Assembly: GCA_002431805.1 (NCBI GenBank)
Contig: DJEE01000080.1
Location: 1,060 to 21,482, forward strand
Source of the DNA: Eggerthellaceae bacterium UBA5906
Lineage (GTDB): Bacteria; Actinomycetota; Coriobacteriia; Coriobacteriales; Eggerthellaceae
Length of the DNA: 20,423 nt
Direction of reading: 5' to 3'
Shown in pieces: positions 1 through 7,532 of the stretch. How positions within the stretch are numbered: position 1 is the stretch's first letter; each line of letters starts with the position of its first letter. Under the pieces are notes generated by a model that was not told the DNA's origin, did no database searches, and saw only the letters and a list, made by a program, of their open reading frames with translations. The position numbers and the translations under genes are program-made.

Positions 1-228
1 CAAAAACGGCACGCCCTGGGCGATGCGGGCGGCAATGGTGTCCATTTGCCCCAGCTCAACCATGGTTGCCGCTGCATCGGCGAACGCGCCCACGCCCGGC
101 AGAACGATGCCATCGGCAGCGGCAATTTCGGCAGCGTCGGCCGTGATGCGGGCTTCCGCACCCGCCGCGCGCAACCCGCGTTCAACCGACAGCAAGTTGC
201 CCTTTTTGTAGTCAACAACAGCAATCAT
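1..228 (-). CDS. hisH: HisH, imidazole glycerol phosphate synthase glutaminase subunit (partial)
   Basis: This is the N-terminal 76 residues of HisH; the gene continues past the left edge. The protein begins MIAVVDYKKGNLLSVERGL and contains GIVLPGVGAFADA, both typical of the HisH class I glutamine amidotransferase. HisH releases ammonia from glutamine for HisF, which makes imidazole glycerol phosphate and AICAR in the cytoplasm. The catalytic Cys and the His-Glu pair lie outside the window, so activity cannot be judged here. The ATG at 226-228 is chosen because the protein starts there at the family's usual first residue; the upstream GAGAG is only a weak ribosome binding site. It is the last visible gene of the his operon, 124 bp after hisB. 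Confidence 0.93.
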   Translation of the reverse strand, partial: MIAVVDYKKGNLLSVERGLRAAGAEARITADAAEIAAADGIVLPGVGAFADAAATMVELGQMDTIAARIAQGVPFL

Positions 229-352
229 AGACGTCTCTCAAAACTCGTAGGCTAGTACATGCAACCGCAGCGAATCCGACGAGCGGAACCGGAAGGCCGA
301 AGGGGCGGCGCCGGCGCTCGAACTGCCGTCGCCGCGAACACGGGAACCGCAG

Positions 353-946
353 CTACAGCATTCCCTTCGTTGACGGCAGCGCGTCGCCCATGCGGGGATC
401 GGGCTCGCAGGCTTGGCGCATGGCGCGCGCCACGGCCTTGAACATGCCCTCGATCACGTGGTGCGTGTTCTCGCCCGCCAGTTGGCGCACATGCAGCGTA
501 ACGCCCGCATTGGCGGCGAACGCGATGAAAAACTCCTTCGCCAGCGTAGCGTCAAAGCTACCCACCATCACCGGTGGCACCTGCGCATCCCAAAACAGCT
601 GGCCACGGCCCGAAATGTCCACGGCTGCCAAAATGAGCGCCTCGTCCATGGGCAGCGCGATGTCCCCGAAGCGGCGAATGCCGCGCTTGTCGCCAAGCGC
701 CTGCGCGAACGCCTGCCCCATAACGATGCCCACGTCTTCCACCGAGTGATGCCCGTCAACCTCAAGGTCGCCATCGCAGCGCACCGACAGGTCGAACAAG
801 CCGTGGCGGCCAAACGCCGTGAGCATGTGGTCGAAAAACCCGATGCCCGTTTCCACATCCGTAACGCCCGTGCCATCCAGGTCAACGGACAGCTCGATAT
901 CGGTTTCCTTCGTAGTGCGCGAAATGCGCGCCGTGCGTTCGCTCAT
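353..946 (-). CDS. hisB: Imidazoleglycerol-phosphate dehydratase
   Basis: This 197-residue protein matches the usual length of monofunctional HisB. It removes water from imidazole glycerol phosphate to give imidazole acetol phosphate. The metal-binding signatures are visible: FFDHMLTAFGRHG, DGHHSVEDVGI near the middle and THHVIEGMFKA near the end. These provide the paired His and Glu ligands for two manganese ions. The open frame extends 33 codons further upstream, but the ATG at 944-946 has a strong GAGGAG ribosome binding site 8 bases before it, and MSERTARISR is a typical HisB start. No phosphatase domain is fused, unlike in enteric bacteria, so histidinol phosphatase must be encoded elsewhere. 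The gene starts 20 bp after the hisC stop codon. Confidence 0.97.
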   Translation of the reverse strand: MSERTARISRTTKETDIELSVDLDGTGVTDVETGIGFFDHMLTAFGRHGLFDLSVRCDGDLEVDGHHSVEDVGIVMGQAFAQALGDKRGIRRFGDIALPMDEALILAAVDISGRGQLFWDAQVPPVMVGSFDATLAKEFFIAFAANAGVTLHVRQLAGENTHHVIEGMFKAVARAMRQACEPDPRMGDALPSTKGML

Positions 947-966
947 ATGCCGTGCTCCTCCGCCGC

Positions 967-2031
967 TTACTTCGCCAAAATCTCGCGCAACGCGCTCAAA
1001 AACTCGCTGTTTTCCTCGGGGCTGCCAATAGACACGCGCAGGCAATCCTCAAGCATGGCCGAGCGGCTGAAATCGCGCACCAAAATGCCACGATCGTACA
1101 GCTGCTGCCACACCTGACCCGCGCCTTCAACGTGGAACAAGATGTAGTTAGCGTTCGAAGGGTACGCCACAACGCCCGGCAGCTGCGCGAGCGCCTCGAA
1201 CACGCGGGCGCGTTCATCGATGATCTGTATGATGCCGCGCTCGAACTTTGCACGGTTGCGATACACCACGCGCGCGATGGCCTGGGACACGGCGTCTACC
1301 GAATACGGCTGGCGAACCTTGATAAACTCGCGGATGACCTCGGGGTTTCCCAGCAGGTAGCCCACGCGCACGCCCGCCAGCGAAAACGCCTTGGAGAACG
1401 TTCGCAAGATGACCAGGTTCTTGTGGGCCGCCAAATACGGGCGCACCGTGCCGCGCGAGAACTCGAAGTACGCCTCGTCAACCATGACCAGCGCATCAGT
1501 TGCCTCAAGCAAGCGCAAAACGAAGCGCTCGTCGGCCAAATCGCCCGTGGGGTTGTTCGGGCTGGTCACAATAACGTAGTCGATGTCGCCCTGCGCCACG
1601 CGCGCAAGCACCGCGTCTTCGTCGATGGAGTAGTCGGCGCGACGCGGGATGTTCACCACTTCGGTGTTGGTAAGCTCGGCGTTGTTCTGGTACACCGAAA
1701 ACGTTGGCGGCATATTCAAAAACTTGCGCCCCGGGCCACCCCACGCCAGCGCGATGTTGAATAGCAGCTCATCGCCGCCGTTGCCCACCAGCACGCAATC
1801 GCGGTCAAGGCCGTTGGCCTCGGCGATCATGTCGCGCAGCTCGTTTGCCAGCGGATCGGGGTAGCGGTTGAACGCCACCTTGTTGATCTCGCGCTTAATT
1901 TCGTTGCGCACCTCGGTTTCCACGTCCGAGGGGTTCTCGTTGGCCGACAGGTACGCCCGCGCCGGAAGGTATTTCGGGTCGTAGGGCGTGATGTCGGCCA
2001 GCTGCGGAGCAGACGCGCGCACGCTATTCAT
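967..2031 (-). CDS. hisC: Histidinol-phosphate aminotransferase
   Basis: This is a 354-residue fold-type I PLP aminotransferase that converts imidazole acetol phosphate and glutamate to histidinol phosphate. Visible family signs are SANENP near residue 30, GNGGDE (83-88) for phosphate binding, SPNNPTG (157-163), DEAYFEF (185-191) and RTFSKAFSLAGVRVGY, in which K214 is the expected Schiff-base lysine. Its ATG overlaps the end of hisD by 8 bp, which suggests translational coupling. General aromatic or branched-chain aminotransferases look similar, but the position between hisD and hisB makes HisC nearly certain. Confidence 0.97.
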   Translation of the reverse strand: MNSVRASAPQLADITPYDPKYLPARAYLSANENPSDVETEVRNEIKREINKVAFNRYPDPLANELRDMIAEANGLDRDCVLVGNGGDELLFNIALAWGGPGRKFLNMPPTFSVYQNNAELTNTEVVNIPRRADYSIDEDAVLARVAQGDIDYVIVTSPNNPTGDLADERFVLRLLEATDALVMVDEAYFEFSRGTVRPYLAAHKNLVILRTFSKAFSLAGVRVGYLLGNPEVIREFIKVRQPYSVDAVSQAIARVVYRNRAKFERGIIQIIDERARVFEALAQLPGVVAYPSNANYILFHVEGAGQVWQQLYDRGILVRDFSRSAMLEDCLRVSIGSPEENSEFLSALREILAK

Positions 2032-3346
2032 TCGTGCCGTCCAACCCGAACATGTCGCCCGTTTCCACCAGCGCCTTGCGCAGCTCTACGCTGCGAGCGT
2101 GTGCCCACAGGCCCTCGTGCTTGGCAATGGCGATAACGGCGTCAGCGTCGTTTGCCAGGGATTTTGCGGAGTACTGAATAACGCTGGAGTGCTTGATGAA
2201 CTCGTCGGTGGAAAGCGGCGAGGCGTAGCGCGCCGTGCCGCCGGTGGGCAGCGTGTGGTTCGGGCCAGCCACGTAATCGCCCACGGCCTCGGGCGTCCAT
2301 TCGCCCACGAAGATGGCGCCAGCGTTGCGAATGGCGCCAAGCTGCTCAAACGCACCGTCGAAGTGCAGCTCAAGGTGCTCAGGAGCAATGACGTTCACCG
2401 ACTGGATAGCCTGCTCCATGGAAGCGCAGATGACGATGAGGCCCTGGTCGGCAAGCGACGCCGTGGTGATTTCGGCGCGCGTGGAGGACTTCATGTGCTG
2501 CTCGATAGCGGCCTCCACCTTGTTGGCGTATTCCTCGCTGAAGGTGACCAGGTAGCAGCTTGCCAACGGGTCGTGCTCGGCTTGGGCCATAAGGTCGATG
2601 GCCACCATAGCCGGATCGGCCGTTTCATCAGCAACAACGCACACCTCGGACGGGCCGGCAATCATGTCGATTCCCACATCGCCGGACACGATCTTCTTCG
2701 CGGCCGCCACAAACGCGTTGCCCGGGCCTGTGATCTTGCACACCGGTTCGATGGACTCGGTGCCGTAAGCCAACGCGGCAATGGCCTGTGCGCCGCCTAC
2801 CGTGTAGATTTCCGTAACGCCGGCCAGGCGGCACGCCTCAAGCACCACCGGGTCAATGGAGCCGTCCTTCGTGGGCGGGGTAACGCACACGATGCGCTCA
2901 ACGCCGGCCACCGCGGCGGGCAGGGCATTCATGAGCACGGTGGAAGGGTACAGCGCGCGGCCGCCGGGCACGTAGATGCCCACGCTTTCAAGCGGCGTAA
3001 CCTTCGCGCCTACCAGCGCGCCGTCTTCGCGCACGGAAAACCAGCTTTGCTTGACCTGGCGCTGGTGGAATTCGCGGATTTGCTTTGCGGCCTTTTGCAG
3101 CGCGGCTTCCGTTTTCGGGTCAACCTGCGCAGCAGCTGCCGCAATGGCCTCGGCCGGCACGCGGAAGTTGTCGATTTTCACGCCGTCGAACTTCTCGGTA
3201 AGCTCGCGCAGCGCCGCATCGCCCTGCTCGCGCACCTGCTCGATGATGTTGGTGGCCGCCTCCATGGCGCGAGCGTTGAACGCGCCCGTGCGCTTGAGGT
3301 GCTTGTTGGAGAATTTCTCGTCGGTGTTCAGGATAACGCGACGCAT
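2024..3346 (-). CDS. hisD: Histidinol dehydrogenase
   Basis: This 440-residue protein oxidises histidinol to histidine in two NAD-dependent steps. It contains ITGPGNAFVAAAKK (about 205-218), AGPSEVCVVADE (about 230-241), AQAEHDP (254-260), the catalytic pair in APEHLEL (E323, H324) and GPNHTLPTGG near the C-terminus. The zinc-binding Gln and His are expected in AQAEHDP. The open frame runs 78 codons further upstream, but the ATG at 3344-3346 has an AAGGA site at the right distance and begins MRRVIL, so it is chosen. The length is close to the usual 430 or so. It lies 176 bp after the hisZG stop; I see no convincing terminator or promoter in that gap, only GC-rich short repeats. Confidence 0.97.
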   Translation of the reverse strand: MRRVILNTDEKFSNKHLKRTGAFNARAMEAATNIIEQVREQGDAALRELTEKFDGVKIDNFRVPAEAIAAAAAQVDPKTEAALQKAAKQIREFHQRQVKQSWFSVREDGALVGAKVTPLESVGIYVPGGRALYPSTVLMNALPAAVAGVERIVCVTPPTKDGSIDPVVLEACRLAGVTEIYTVGGAQAIAALAYGTESIEPVCKITGPGNAFVAAAKKIVSGDVGIDMIAGPSEVCVVADETADPAMVAIDLMAQAEHDPLASCYLVTFSEEYANKVEAAIEQHMKSSTRAEITTASLADQGLIVICASMEQAIQSVNVIAPEHLELHFDGAFEQLGAIRNAGAIFVGEWTPEAVGDYVAGPNHTLPTGGTARYASPLSTDEFIKHSSVIQYSAKSLANDADAVIAIAKHEGLWAHARSVELRKALVETGDMFGLDGTNE

Positions 3347-3522
3347 AATGTCCTTCTTTCTGTATAAAGCAGCTGAAGCGTTTGCCCCGGCTCGTTGCCT
3401 TCGTATGCCTTGCCATGGTACCGCGAACGGCGCATTTCGCCTATTGCCTGCTGTTCCCAATGGCGGCGTTTTTGCGGCGTTTGCGCTGCTTTGCGCTGGC
3501 TGCCGCGTATTGCCCGCGTGCC

Positions 3523-5235
3523 TTACGCCTGCGGTTCTGCCGGCGACTGCACGCCGCCTGCGATAACCGTGGCCTCCCACTTGCCTGCCGCGGCACCCGC
3601 GCGCATGGCATCTGCCAGCGCAACAATGCGCGGGTCGGTGCGCATGGAGGTGCCGTTAGCGAAGAAGCGCGCCGTTGACGCAAGCACGTCTTCCACGATG
3701 ACCAGGTTGTTTTCACGCAACGTGGTGCCGGTTGCCGTGATGTCGACGATGCGCTCGGCCAGCCCTGTTAATGGTGCCAGTTCGATGTTTCCGTGCAGTT
3801 TCACAATCTCAACCTGCGTGCCCGTTTTCGCGTAGTGCGCGCGCGTGATGTTGGGGTACTTCGTGGCAATGCGGATGGATCCCAAGCGGCGGTAGTGTTC
3901 GGCGGTTTTCTCAGCCGCGCCGGCGGGCTCGGCCACGATGAAGCGGCACGCGCCAAACTTCAAGTCAGCCAGCTCCACCACGTCGGGCTGCGCCTCCACC
4001 AGGGAATCTTCGCCGCAGATGCCGCAATCAGCCGCGCCTAGCTCCACAAACGCGGGCGCATCCGAAGGGCGCACGATGATGTATTCCACGCCCGGGTTGC
4101 GGATGATCAGCTGACGGCCAGGGTTATCGAGACCCGTGACGTCTAAGCCGCACGCCGCCAAGCACGCGATGGAGTCGGCATTAAGCGAGCCTTTCGGCAC
4201 GGCAATGCGCAACGGGCGCTCAGCGTTGCCGGCGGCCTCACGTTCGTCGGCCGCAGCAGCTGCAGCCATGGCGCGTTCCAGGAAGAACGCGAAACCAGCC
4301 GCCGGGCGACCTTCGCCATACGCGCCGATGGTGTTGTCGTAGCGCCCACCGCTGCCCAGCGGGGCGCCCAGACCGGGCGCATAGGCCTCGAACACGATGC
4401 CCGTGTAGTAGTCGAAGCTGCTCATAACGGAGAAGTCCACCTGGATGCTGTCGGCCAAGCCTGCACGTTCAAGCAGGTCGCACGCCTCGTCCAAGCTGTC
4501 AAGGCCCGTTTCGCACCCCAACGGCGCCACAAGCGCCCGCACCTCGTCAATGGCCTCGCGCCCGCCGCGGATGCGCGCCAACTTGCCGATGGCCTGGGCA
4601 AACACAGGCGGCACACCCTGCGCGCCTTCGCCTTGGGTAAGCTCATCGAGCGTGACGAAGTTCGAGGTGTGGTACGCGTCAAGCACCGCGGCGCGCCACT
4701 GCGGGGTGGCGCCGCACGTGGCCAGCAGCGCGCGCAGAACGCTTACGGACGCCAGCGCAATCTTGAAGTTGCGCACGCCCGCCAGCTTAAGCGACTCGGC
4801 CAGCAGGCCCACTACCTCGGCATCGGCCGCCGCGCCGCACTCGCCGATAAGCTCCACGCCCATCTGCGTGGTTTCGCGCGGCTCGGCCTGCGTTTGGCCC
4901 TCGGCCTCGCGGAACACGCGCTGCATGTAGCGGAAGCGAAACGGGCCGGGCTGCCCGGCCAGGCGCGTTGCGCACATGCGCGCAATCTGCAGCGTGACGT
5001 CGGGACGCATGGCCAGCAGGTCGCCGCGCGCGTCGAACAACTTGAACGGCGTTCCGGGCAAACGACCGCCAGCTTGCAGCACGTTCATCACCTCAAGCGT
5101 CGGCGTTTCCACAGGCAGATAGCCCGCCTTCGCCATGTTCGCCTGCACCGCCTGCGCGGCTTGTTCGCGCAGCACCGCCTCATCGGTAAGCACGTCGCGA
5201 AAGCCCGAAGGCGTCACGTAATTCATGCGGTTCAT
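3523..5235 (-). CDS. hisZG: Fused HisZ-HisG ATP phosphoribosyltransferase
   Basis: A single uninterrupted 570-residue frame carries two proteins that are normally separate. Residues 1-325 are HisZ, a histidyl-tRNA synthetase paralogue acting as regulatory subunit: YVTPSGFRDVL at the start, LLAMRPDVTLQIAR (73-86), a class II motif-2-like FRYMQRVFRE (101-110) and GSGGRYDN (294-301). An Ala-rich linker (about 323-340) leads into residues 341-555, the short-form catalytic HisG: RIAVPKGSL, GICGEDSLVE and DITATGTTLRENNL. The short form lacks the C-terminal histidine-sensing domain and depends on HisZ. The product catalyses the first committed step, ATP plus PRPP. The ATG at 5233-5235 follows AAAGG; a second ATG three codons on is possible. 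It is the first gene of the operon. Confidence 0.94.
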   Translation of the reverse strand: MNRMNYVTPSGFRDVLTDEAVLREQAAQAVQANMAKAGYLPVETPTLEVMNVLQAGGRLPGTPFKLFDARGDLLAMRPDVTLQIARMCATRLAGQPGPFRFRYMQRVFREAEGQTQAEPRETTQMGVELIGECGAAADAEVVGLLAESLKLAGVRNFKIALASVSVLRALLATCGATPQWRAAVLDAYHTSNFVTLDELTQGEGAQGVPPVFAQAIGKLARIRGGREAIDEVRALVAPLGCETGLDSLDEACDLLERAGLADSIQVDFSVMSSFDYYTGIVFEAYAPGLGAPLGSGGRYDNTIGAYGEGRPAAGFAFFLERAMAAAAAADEREAAGNAERPLRIAVPKGSLNADSIACLAACGLDVTGLDNPGRQLIIRNPGVEYIIVRPSDAPAFVELGAADCGICGEDSLVEAQPDVVELADLKFGACRFIVAEPAGAAEKTAEHYRRLGSIRIATKYPNITRAHYAKTGTQVEIVKLHGNIELAPLTGLAERIVDITATGTTLRENNLVIVEDVLASTARFFANGTSMRTDPRIVALADAMRAGAAAGKWEATVIAGGVQSPAEPQA

Positions 5236-5355
5236 CCTACCTTTCGTTATGCCCAGCTGGCCCGCGCCCCGTCCAAGCAGCCGCATCTTCGCTCATTGCC
5301 GCGCCCGGTTGCAGCGCCCAACGAGTTCGTTGACCAGCACACCGCCTTTCGGAGC

Positions 5356-5388
5356 TTATGACAGCCAGTACATCTTCATGTGCCTCAT
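5356..5388 (-). other. Possible 10-codon leader ORF in the his mRNA leader
   Basis: A short frame encoding MRHMKMYWLS and a TAA stop lies in the predicted his leader, only a few bases after the expected transcription start. It contains one His codon plus Tyr and Trp. The sequence around it can pair (GTACAT with ATGTAC about 14 bases later). One His codon is far fewer than in classical his leader peptides, and no U-tract terminator is visible before hisZG. Treat it as a weak candidate. Confidence 0.2.
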
Positions 5389-5400
5389 GTACCGGTAGCT

Positions 5401-5428
5401 ACTTTAGCACAGTAGAGTGATAAAGCAA
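5401..5428 (-). promoter_or_regulatory. Probable his operon promoter
   Basis: On the minus strand, TTGCTT (5423-5428) is separated by 16 bp from TAAAGT (5401-5406), and TGC directly before the -10 makes it an extended -10 element. The expected start is near 5393, giving a leader of about 160 nt before hisZG. I saw no T-box or other known riboswitch signature in that leader. Confidence 0.55.
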
Positions 5429-5661
5429 CGACTTTACGGGAACTTTTTCCTTGTACGGTGCAACGGCGGCTTGTGCGGTGCGGCAGCGGCTTGCGCGGCG
5501 CGACGGTGCCCGCACATGGTGAATGGCCCCATCGCCACTCGATCCAAACCTCAGCGCCGCACGCAATGCTTACTATCATCACCGTACATAATCCTAAACG
5601 CCATCGCCATGCGTAATGCTTAATGTCATCGCCGCACGCAACCCAAATGCGCCCAAGCTTC

Positions 5662-5714
5662 TGCGCACCCAGACGCATTTTTTGGCACGAATCGCCTATT
5701 TCCGGAATGTTAGA
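5662..5714 (-). repeat. 53-bp unit, copy 1 (inverted partner at 5813-5865)
   Basis: Read on the minus strand this copy aligns without gaps to 5813-5865 on the plus strand. The central 22 bp (5684-5705) are identical in both copies and contain GGAAATAGGCGATTCGTGCC; both copies end with GGTGCGCA. The block between the last identity stretches is diverged. The two copies point away from each other across 98 bp. Confidence 0.85.
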
Positions 5715-5812
5715 CATTGCTATCGGTGCCAAACTTGCATACGAAACATCTTTCGCGTTCCAAAACACCAGGTCGAGTAACCTTTCTGCATGGTTTCCCC
5801 TCTGAAGCCTGC

Positions 5813-5865
5813 GCTAATATCCCGGAAATAGGCGATTCGTGCCAGTTTTTCACCTCAGGTGCGCA
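5813..5865 (+). repeat. 53-bp unit, copy 2
   Basis: Plus-strand partner of the unit at 5662-5714, with the identical 22-bp core at 5822-5843, a similar CTAATAT start and the shared GGTGCGCA end. Its function is unknown; an operator pair, recombination site or decayed mobile-element ends are all possible. Confidence 0.85.
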
Positions 5866-5893
5866 AACAGGCCGCTAATCGCCCACCGCTAGG

Positions 5894-5930
5894 ATATGAT
5901 GCGCGTGATACAAAACCAGCAAGCGAATTG
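5894..5930 (+). repeat. 37-bp direct repeat, copy 1
   Basis: Starts ATATGATGCGC and contains CCAGCAAGC. It aligns with 6002-6038 at a constant offset of 108 bp, with roughly three quarters of bases identical. TATGAT here and TTGCTGG on the opposite strand resemble promoter boxes, but no complete promoter is convincing. Confidence 0.75.
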
Positions 5931-6001
5931 TCTCGCAGTACACCATGCAAAATCGGCCACGAAAAAGAGCATGAACAGACCGCGGTCGTTTGATTCGTGA
6001 T

Positions 6002-6038
6002 ATATGATGCGCATAACACAAAGCCAGCAAGCAGAGTG
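6002..6038 (+). repeat. 37-bp direct repeat, copy 2
   Basis: Second copy of the unit at 5894-5930. It retains ATATGATGCGC exactly and CCAGCAAGC exactly, with scattered transitions between. Similarity continues weakly to the right for about 20 bp. Confidence 0.75.
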
Positions 6039-6106
6039 CCACGCGTCGCGCCGTGTTTACGCTGTGGCCCGTTTACGACGCATCTTACCTGCACGCTGCG
6101 CCTTGG

Positions 6107-6144
6107 GCTGCACTGCGAGCCTTGAGCTGCACTGCGAGCCTTGC
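6107..6144 (+). repeat. 19-bp tandem repeat, two units
   Basis: Two adjacent units of GCTGCACTGCGAGCCTTG plus one base, identical at 18 of 19 positions. Further diverged CTGCGCCTTG-like units lie on both sides (6096-6106 and 6150-6180), so this is the best-preserved part of a longer tandem tract. Confidence 0.8.
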
Positions 6145-6275
6145 CGCACACCGCACCTTGGCTGCGCCTTGCGCCTTAGTCACGCTTGCGTATTGTCTGC
6201 GCGTTGTACTTTGCCCGCACGACGGTGCGCCTTACCTGCACGTTGCACTCCACTTGCGTTACGAAAGGACTTCCC

Positions 6276-7199
6276 ATGCCGAACCTGTTCGGAACCGATA
6301 CTGTTATATTGGCTGGTTACGGCTTTAGCACCGACGGGCCATACCTTACCGTAAACGATCTTGCCGACAGCACGGTGCAGTACGTCCCCGTTTTAGGGCG
6401 CACGTTTTCGCTGCGGCGCCTGCCCAAACGTCATTGCATCGGCCGTTTCGACCTGCACACGTACGAGAAAAGCACCTGCCCGCTTAACGCCGAGCTTTTG
6501 CCCGACAGCAAGGAAGACATGTGCCCGGCGTGCATCGAGGCAACGGGATTCAACCCCTCGTTTTACTTCAGCAGCTACGTGTCGCCACAGCAACGCGAGT
6601 ACAACCAAACGCCGCACTACGTGTACCTGGCATATTTTGCGCCCGGTTACGTGAAGGCAGGCATTTCAAGCGAAACGCGCGGCATTGAGCGCTTACTTGA
6701 GCAAGGCGCTCGCGCGGCACGCGTTGTCGGGCGCTTCACCTGCGCCGACGACGCTCGCGTGCTTGAAGCCGCACTGTGCGCGCAAGACGACGTGGCCGAA
6801 ACTATGCGCGCGTCGCTTAAGACGAAACTTTTGGCGGAAGCCTCGTTCGATTTCGACGAAGCATGCCACACGCTGACTGCCGCGTCCGACAGGCTTGAAA
6901 ACGTTGACGCCGTGGCGCAGGCGGGGTTCGCACCTGAAGATGCGCTTGACTTGTCGCCGTACTACTTCGGCGGCCCCTCCCCTAGCGCTCACACCATGCA
7001 GCTGCCTACCGAAGAAGAATTTTCGAACGTATGCGGCGGCGTGTGCGCAGGCATGGTGGGGTCTAACCTGGTGTTTTGGCAGGACGGGATGCACTTCATC
7101 GCGCCCATCAAGCAATGGGAATCGCACGAGATTGCGTTTCTTGATGACGAAATCGTCTGCAAGTACGCCTCGGAACCTCAGCAAATTTCCCTGTTCTAG
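6276..7199 (+). CDS. DUF2797 protein, GIY-YIG-like with probable zinc site
   Basis: This 307-residue cytoplasmic protein matches the pattern I know for DUF2797, a family of unknown function found in actinobacteria and archaea. Two parts stand out. Residues 52-90 hold RHCIGR, TCPLN and MCPACIEA, giving Cys54, Cys68, Cys83 and Cys86 as a likely zinc site. Residues 114-152 read HYVYLAYFAPGYVKAGIS followed by RGIERLLEQGARAARV, the family core, which resembles a GIY-YIG nuclease fold. The C-terminal third (about 180-307) is less recognisable. The ATG at 6276 follows GAAAGGA at good spacing; the open frame begins 30 codons earlier in repeat DNA, which is rejected. It stands alone between repeat DNA and a convergent symporter gene. 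The family call is good; nuclease activity is only an inference from the fold. Confidence 0.8.
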   Translation: MPNLFGTDTVILAGYGFSTDGPYLTVNDLADSTVQYVPVLGRTFSLRRLPKRHCIGRFDLHTYEKSTCPLNAELLPDSKEDMCPACIEATGFNPSFYFSSYVSPQQREYNQTPHYVYLAYFAPGYVKAGISSETRGIERLLEQGARAARVVGRFTCADDARVLEAALCAQDDVAETMRASLKTKLLAEASFDFDEACHTLTAASDRLENVDAVAQAGFAPEDALDLSPYYFGGPSPSAHTMQLPTEEEFSNVCGGVCAGMVGSNLVFWQDGMHFIAPIKQWESHEIAFLDDEIVCKYASEPQQISLF

Positions 7200-7425
7200 C
7201 AGCCGCATCCAGCAGCCACGACGTGTTGCCACAGCGTACGGATGCCGATTCTTGGGCTAGTGAGGAAACTGTTTCTCACTAGCCCCGAAACTTGCAACAA
7301 CCACACGCTTGTCCCCGCGATCCCTTTCACACTGGTCCCAAAACGTGCACGAACGCACCCCCGCGCGTTCTTATTCCGCCCAAAACTTGCAGCAAGCCTG
7401 GCGTTCGCTTCCCACTAACTCTCAA
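7200..7425. other. Intergenic stretch between convergent genes
   Basis: No gene is seen. It holds the stem-loop at 7254-7285 and the first half of a near-duplicate pair, GAAACTTGCAACAA (7287-7300) and AAAACTTGCAGCAA (7382-7395). The gene-free part continues through the terminator at 7426-7463 to the symporter stop codon at 7533. Confidence 0.6.
7254..7285 (+). terminator. Stem-loop after the DUF2797 gene, without U-tract
   Basis: GGGCTAGTGAG (7254-7264) pairs perfectly with CTCACTAGCCC (7275-7285) around a 10-nt loop. It begins 55 bp after the DUF2797 stop codon. Neither strand has a run of T after the stem, so it may be a terminator, an RNA end-protecting stem or an operator-like palindrome. 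Confidence 0.45.
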
Positions 7426-7463
7426 ACATGCAAACGCGCCACCCGGAAACCCAGGTGGCGCGT
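7426..7463 (-). terminator. Intrinsic terminator of the symporter gene
   Basis: On the minus strand ACGCGCCACC and GGTGGCGCGT (7434-7443 and 7454-7463 on the plus strand) form a 10-bp stem with a 10-nt loop, followed by TTTGCATGTTTG. It lies 70 bp downstream of the symporter stop codon. Confidence 0.65.
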
Positions 7464-7532
7464 CTATTGGTTATGGAAGTGTCGACTACCCCAGCAAAAT
7501 GCCGCCGCCAAGCGCGGCGCACATTGCGCGCG

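Larger units (their letters stand above)
5429..6275. other. Non-coding region built of degenerate repeats
   Basis: About 850 bp between the his promoter and the DUF2797 gene hold no convincing gene; the open frames are short and low in family character. The stretch holds diverged copies of related short sequences: GC-rich GCGGCTTG/GCGACGG blocks near 5465-5515, a diverged direct repeat of GTAATGCTTAATGTCATC type (about 5565-5580 and 5610-5628), the 53-bp inverted unit, the 37-bp direct unit, the 19-bp tandem, and two copies of CTTACCTGCACG (6084-6095, 6231-6242). It looks like decayed or repeat-rich accessory DNA. Confidence 0.6.

Noticed and set aside
952..1764. Long plus-strand frames opposite the his genes (also 1988-3367 and 4633-5361)
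   Set aside because: They are antisense to well-supported genes, rich in Arg/His/Ala as expected for shadows in GC-rich DNA.
5236..5393. T-box riboswitch in the his leader
   Set aside because: No conserved T-box sequence (GGUGGNACCGCG-like) or clear specifier domain was found.
5385..5768. 127-residue minus-strand open frame upstream of his
   Set aside because: It runs through the 53-bp repeat unit and the his promoter, has no ribosome binding site and no recognisable family features.
5855..6151. Minus-strand open frame with a repeated LAGFV..ASY peptide
   Set aside because: The peptide repeat only reflects the 37-bp DNA repeat; the rest is low-complexity and has no start signal.
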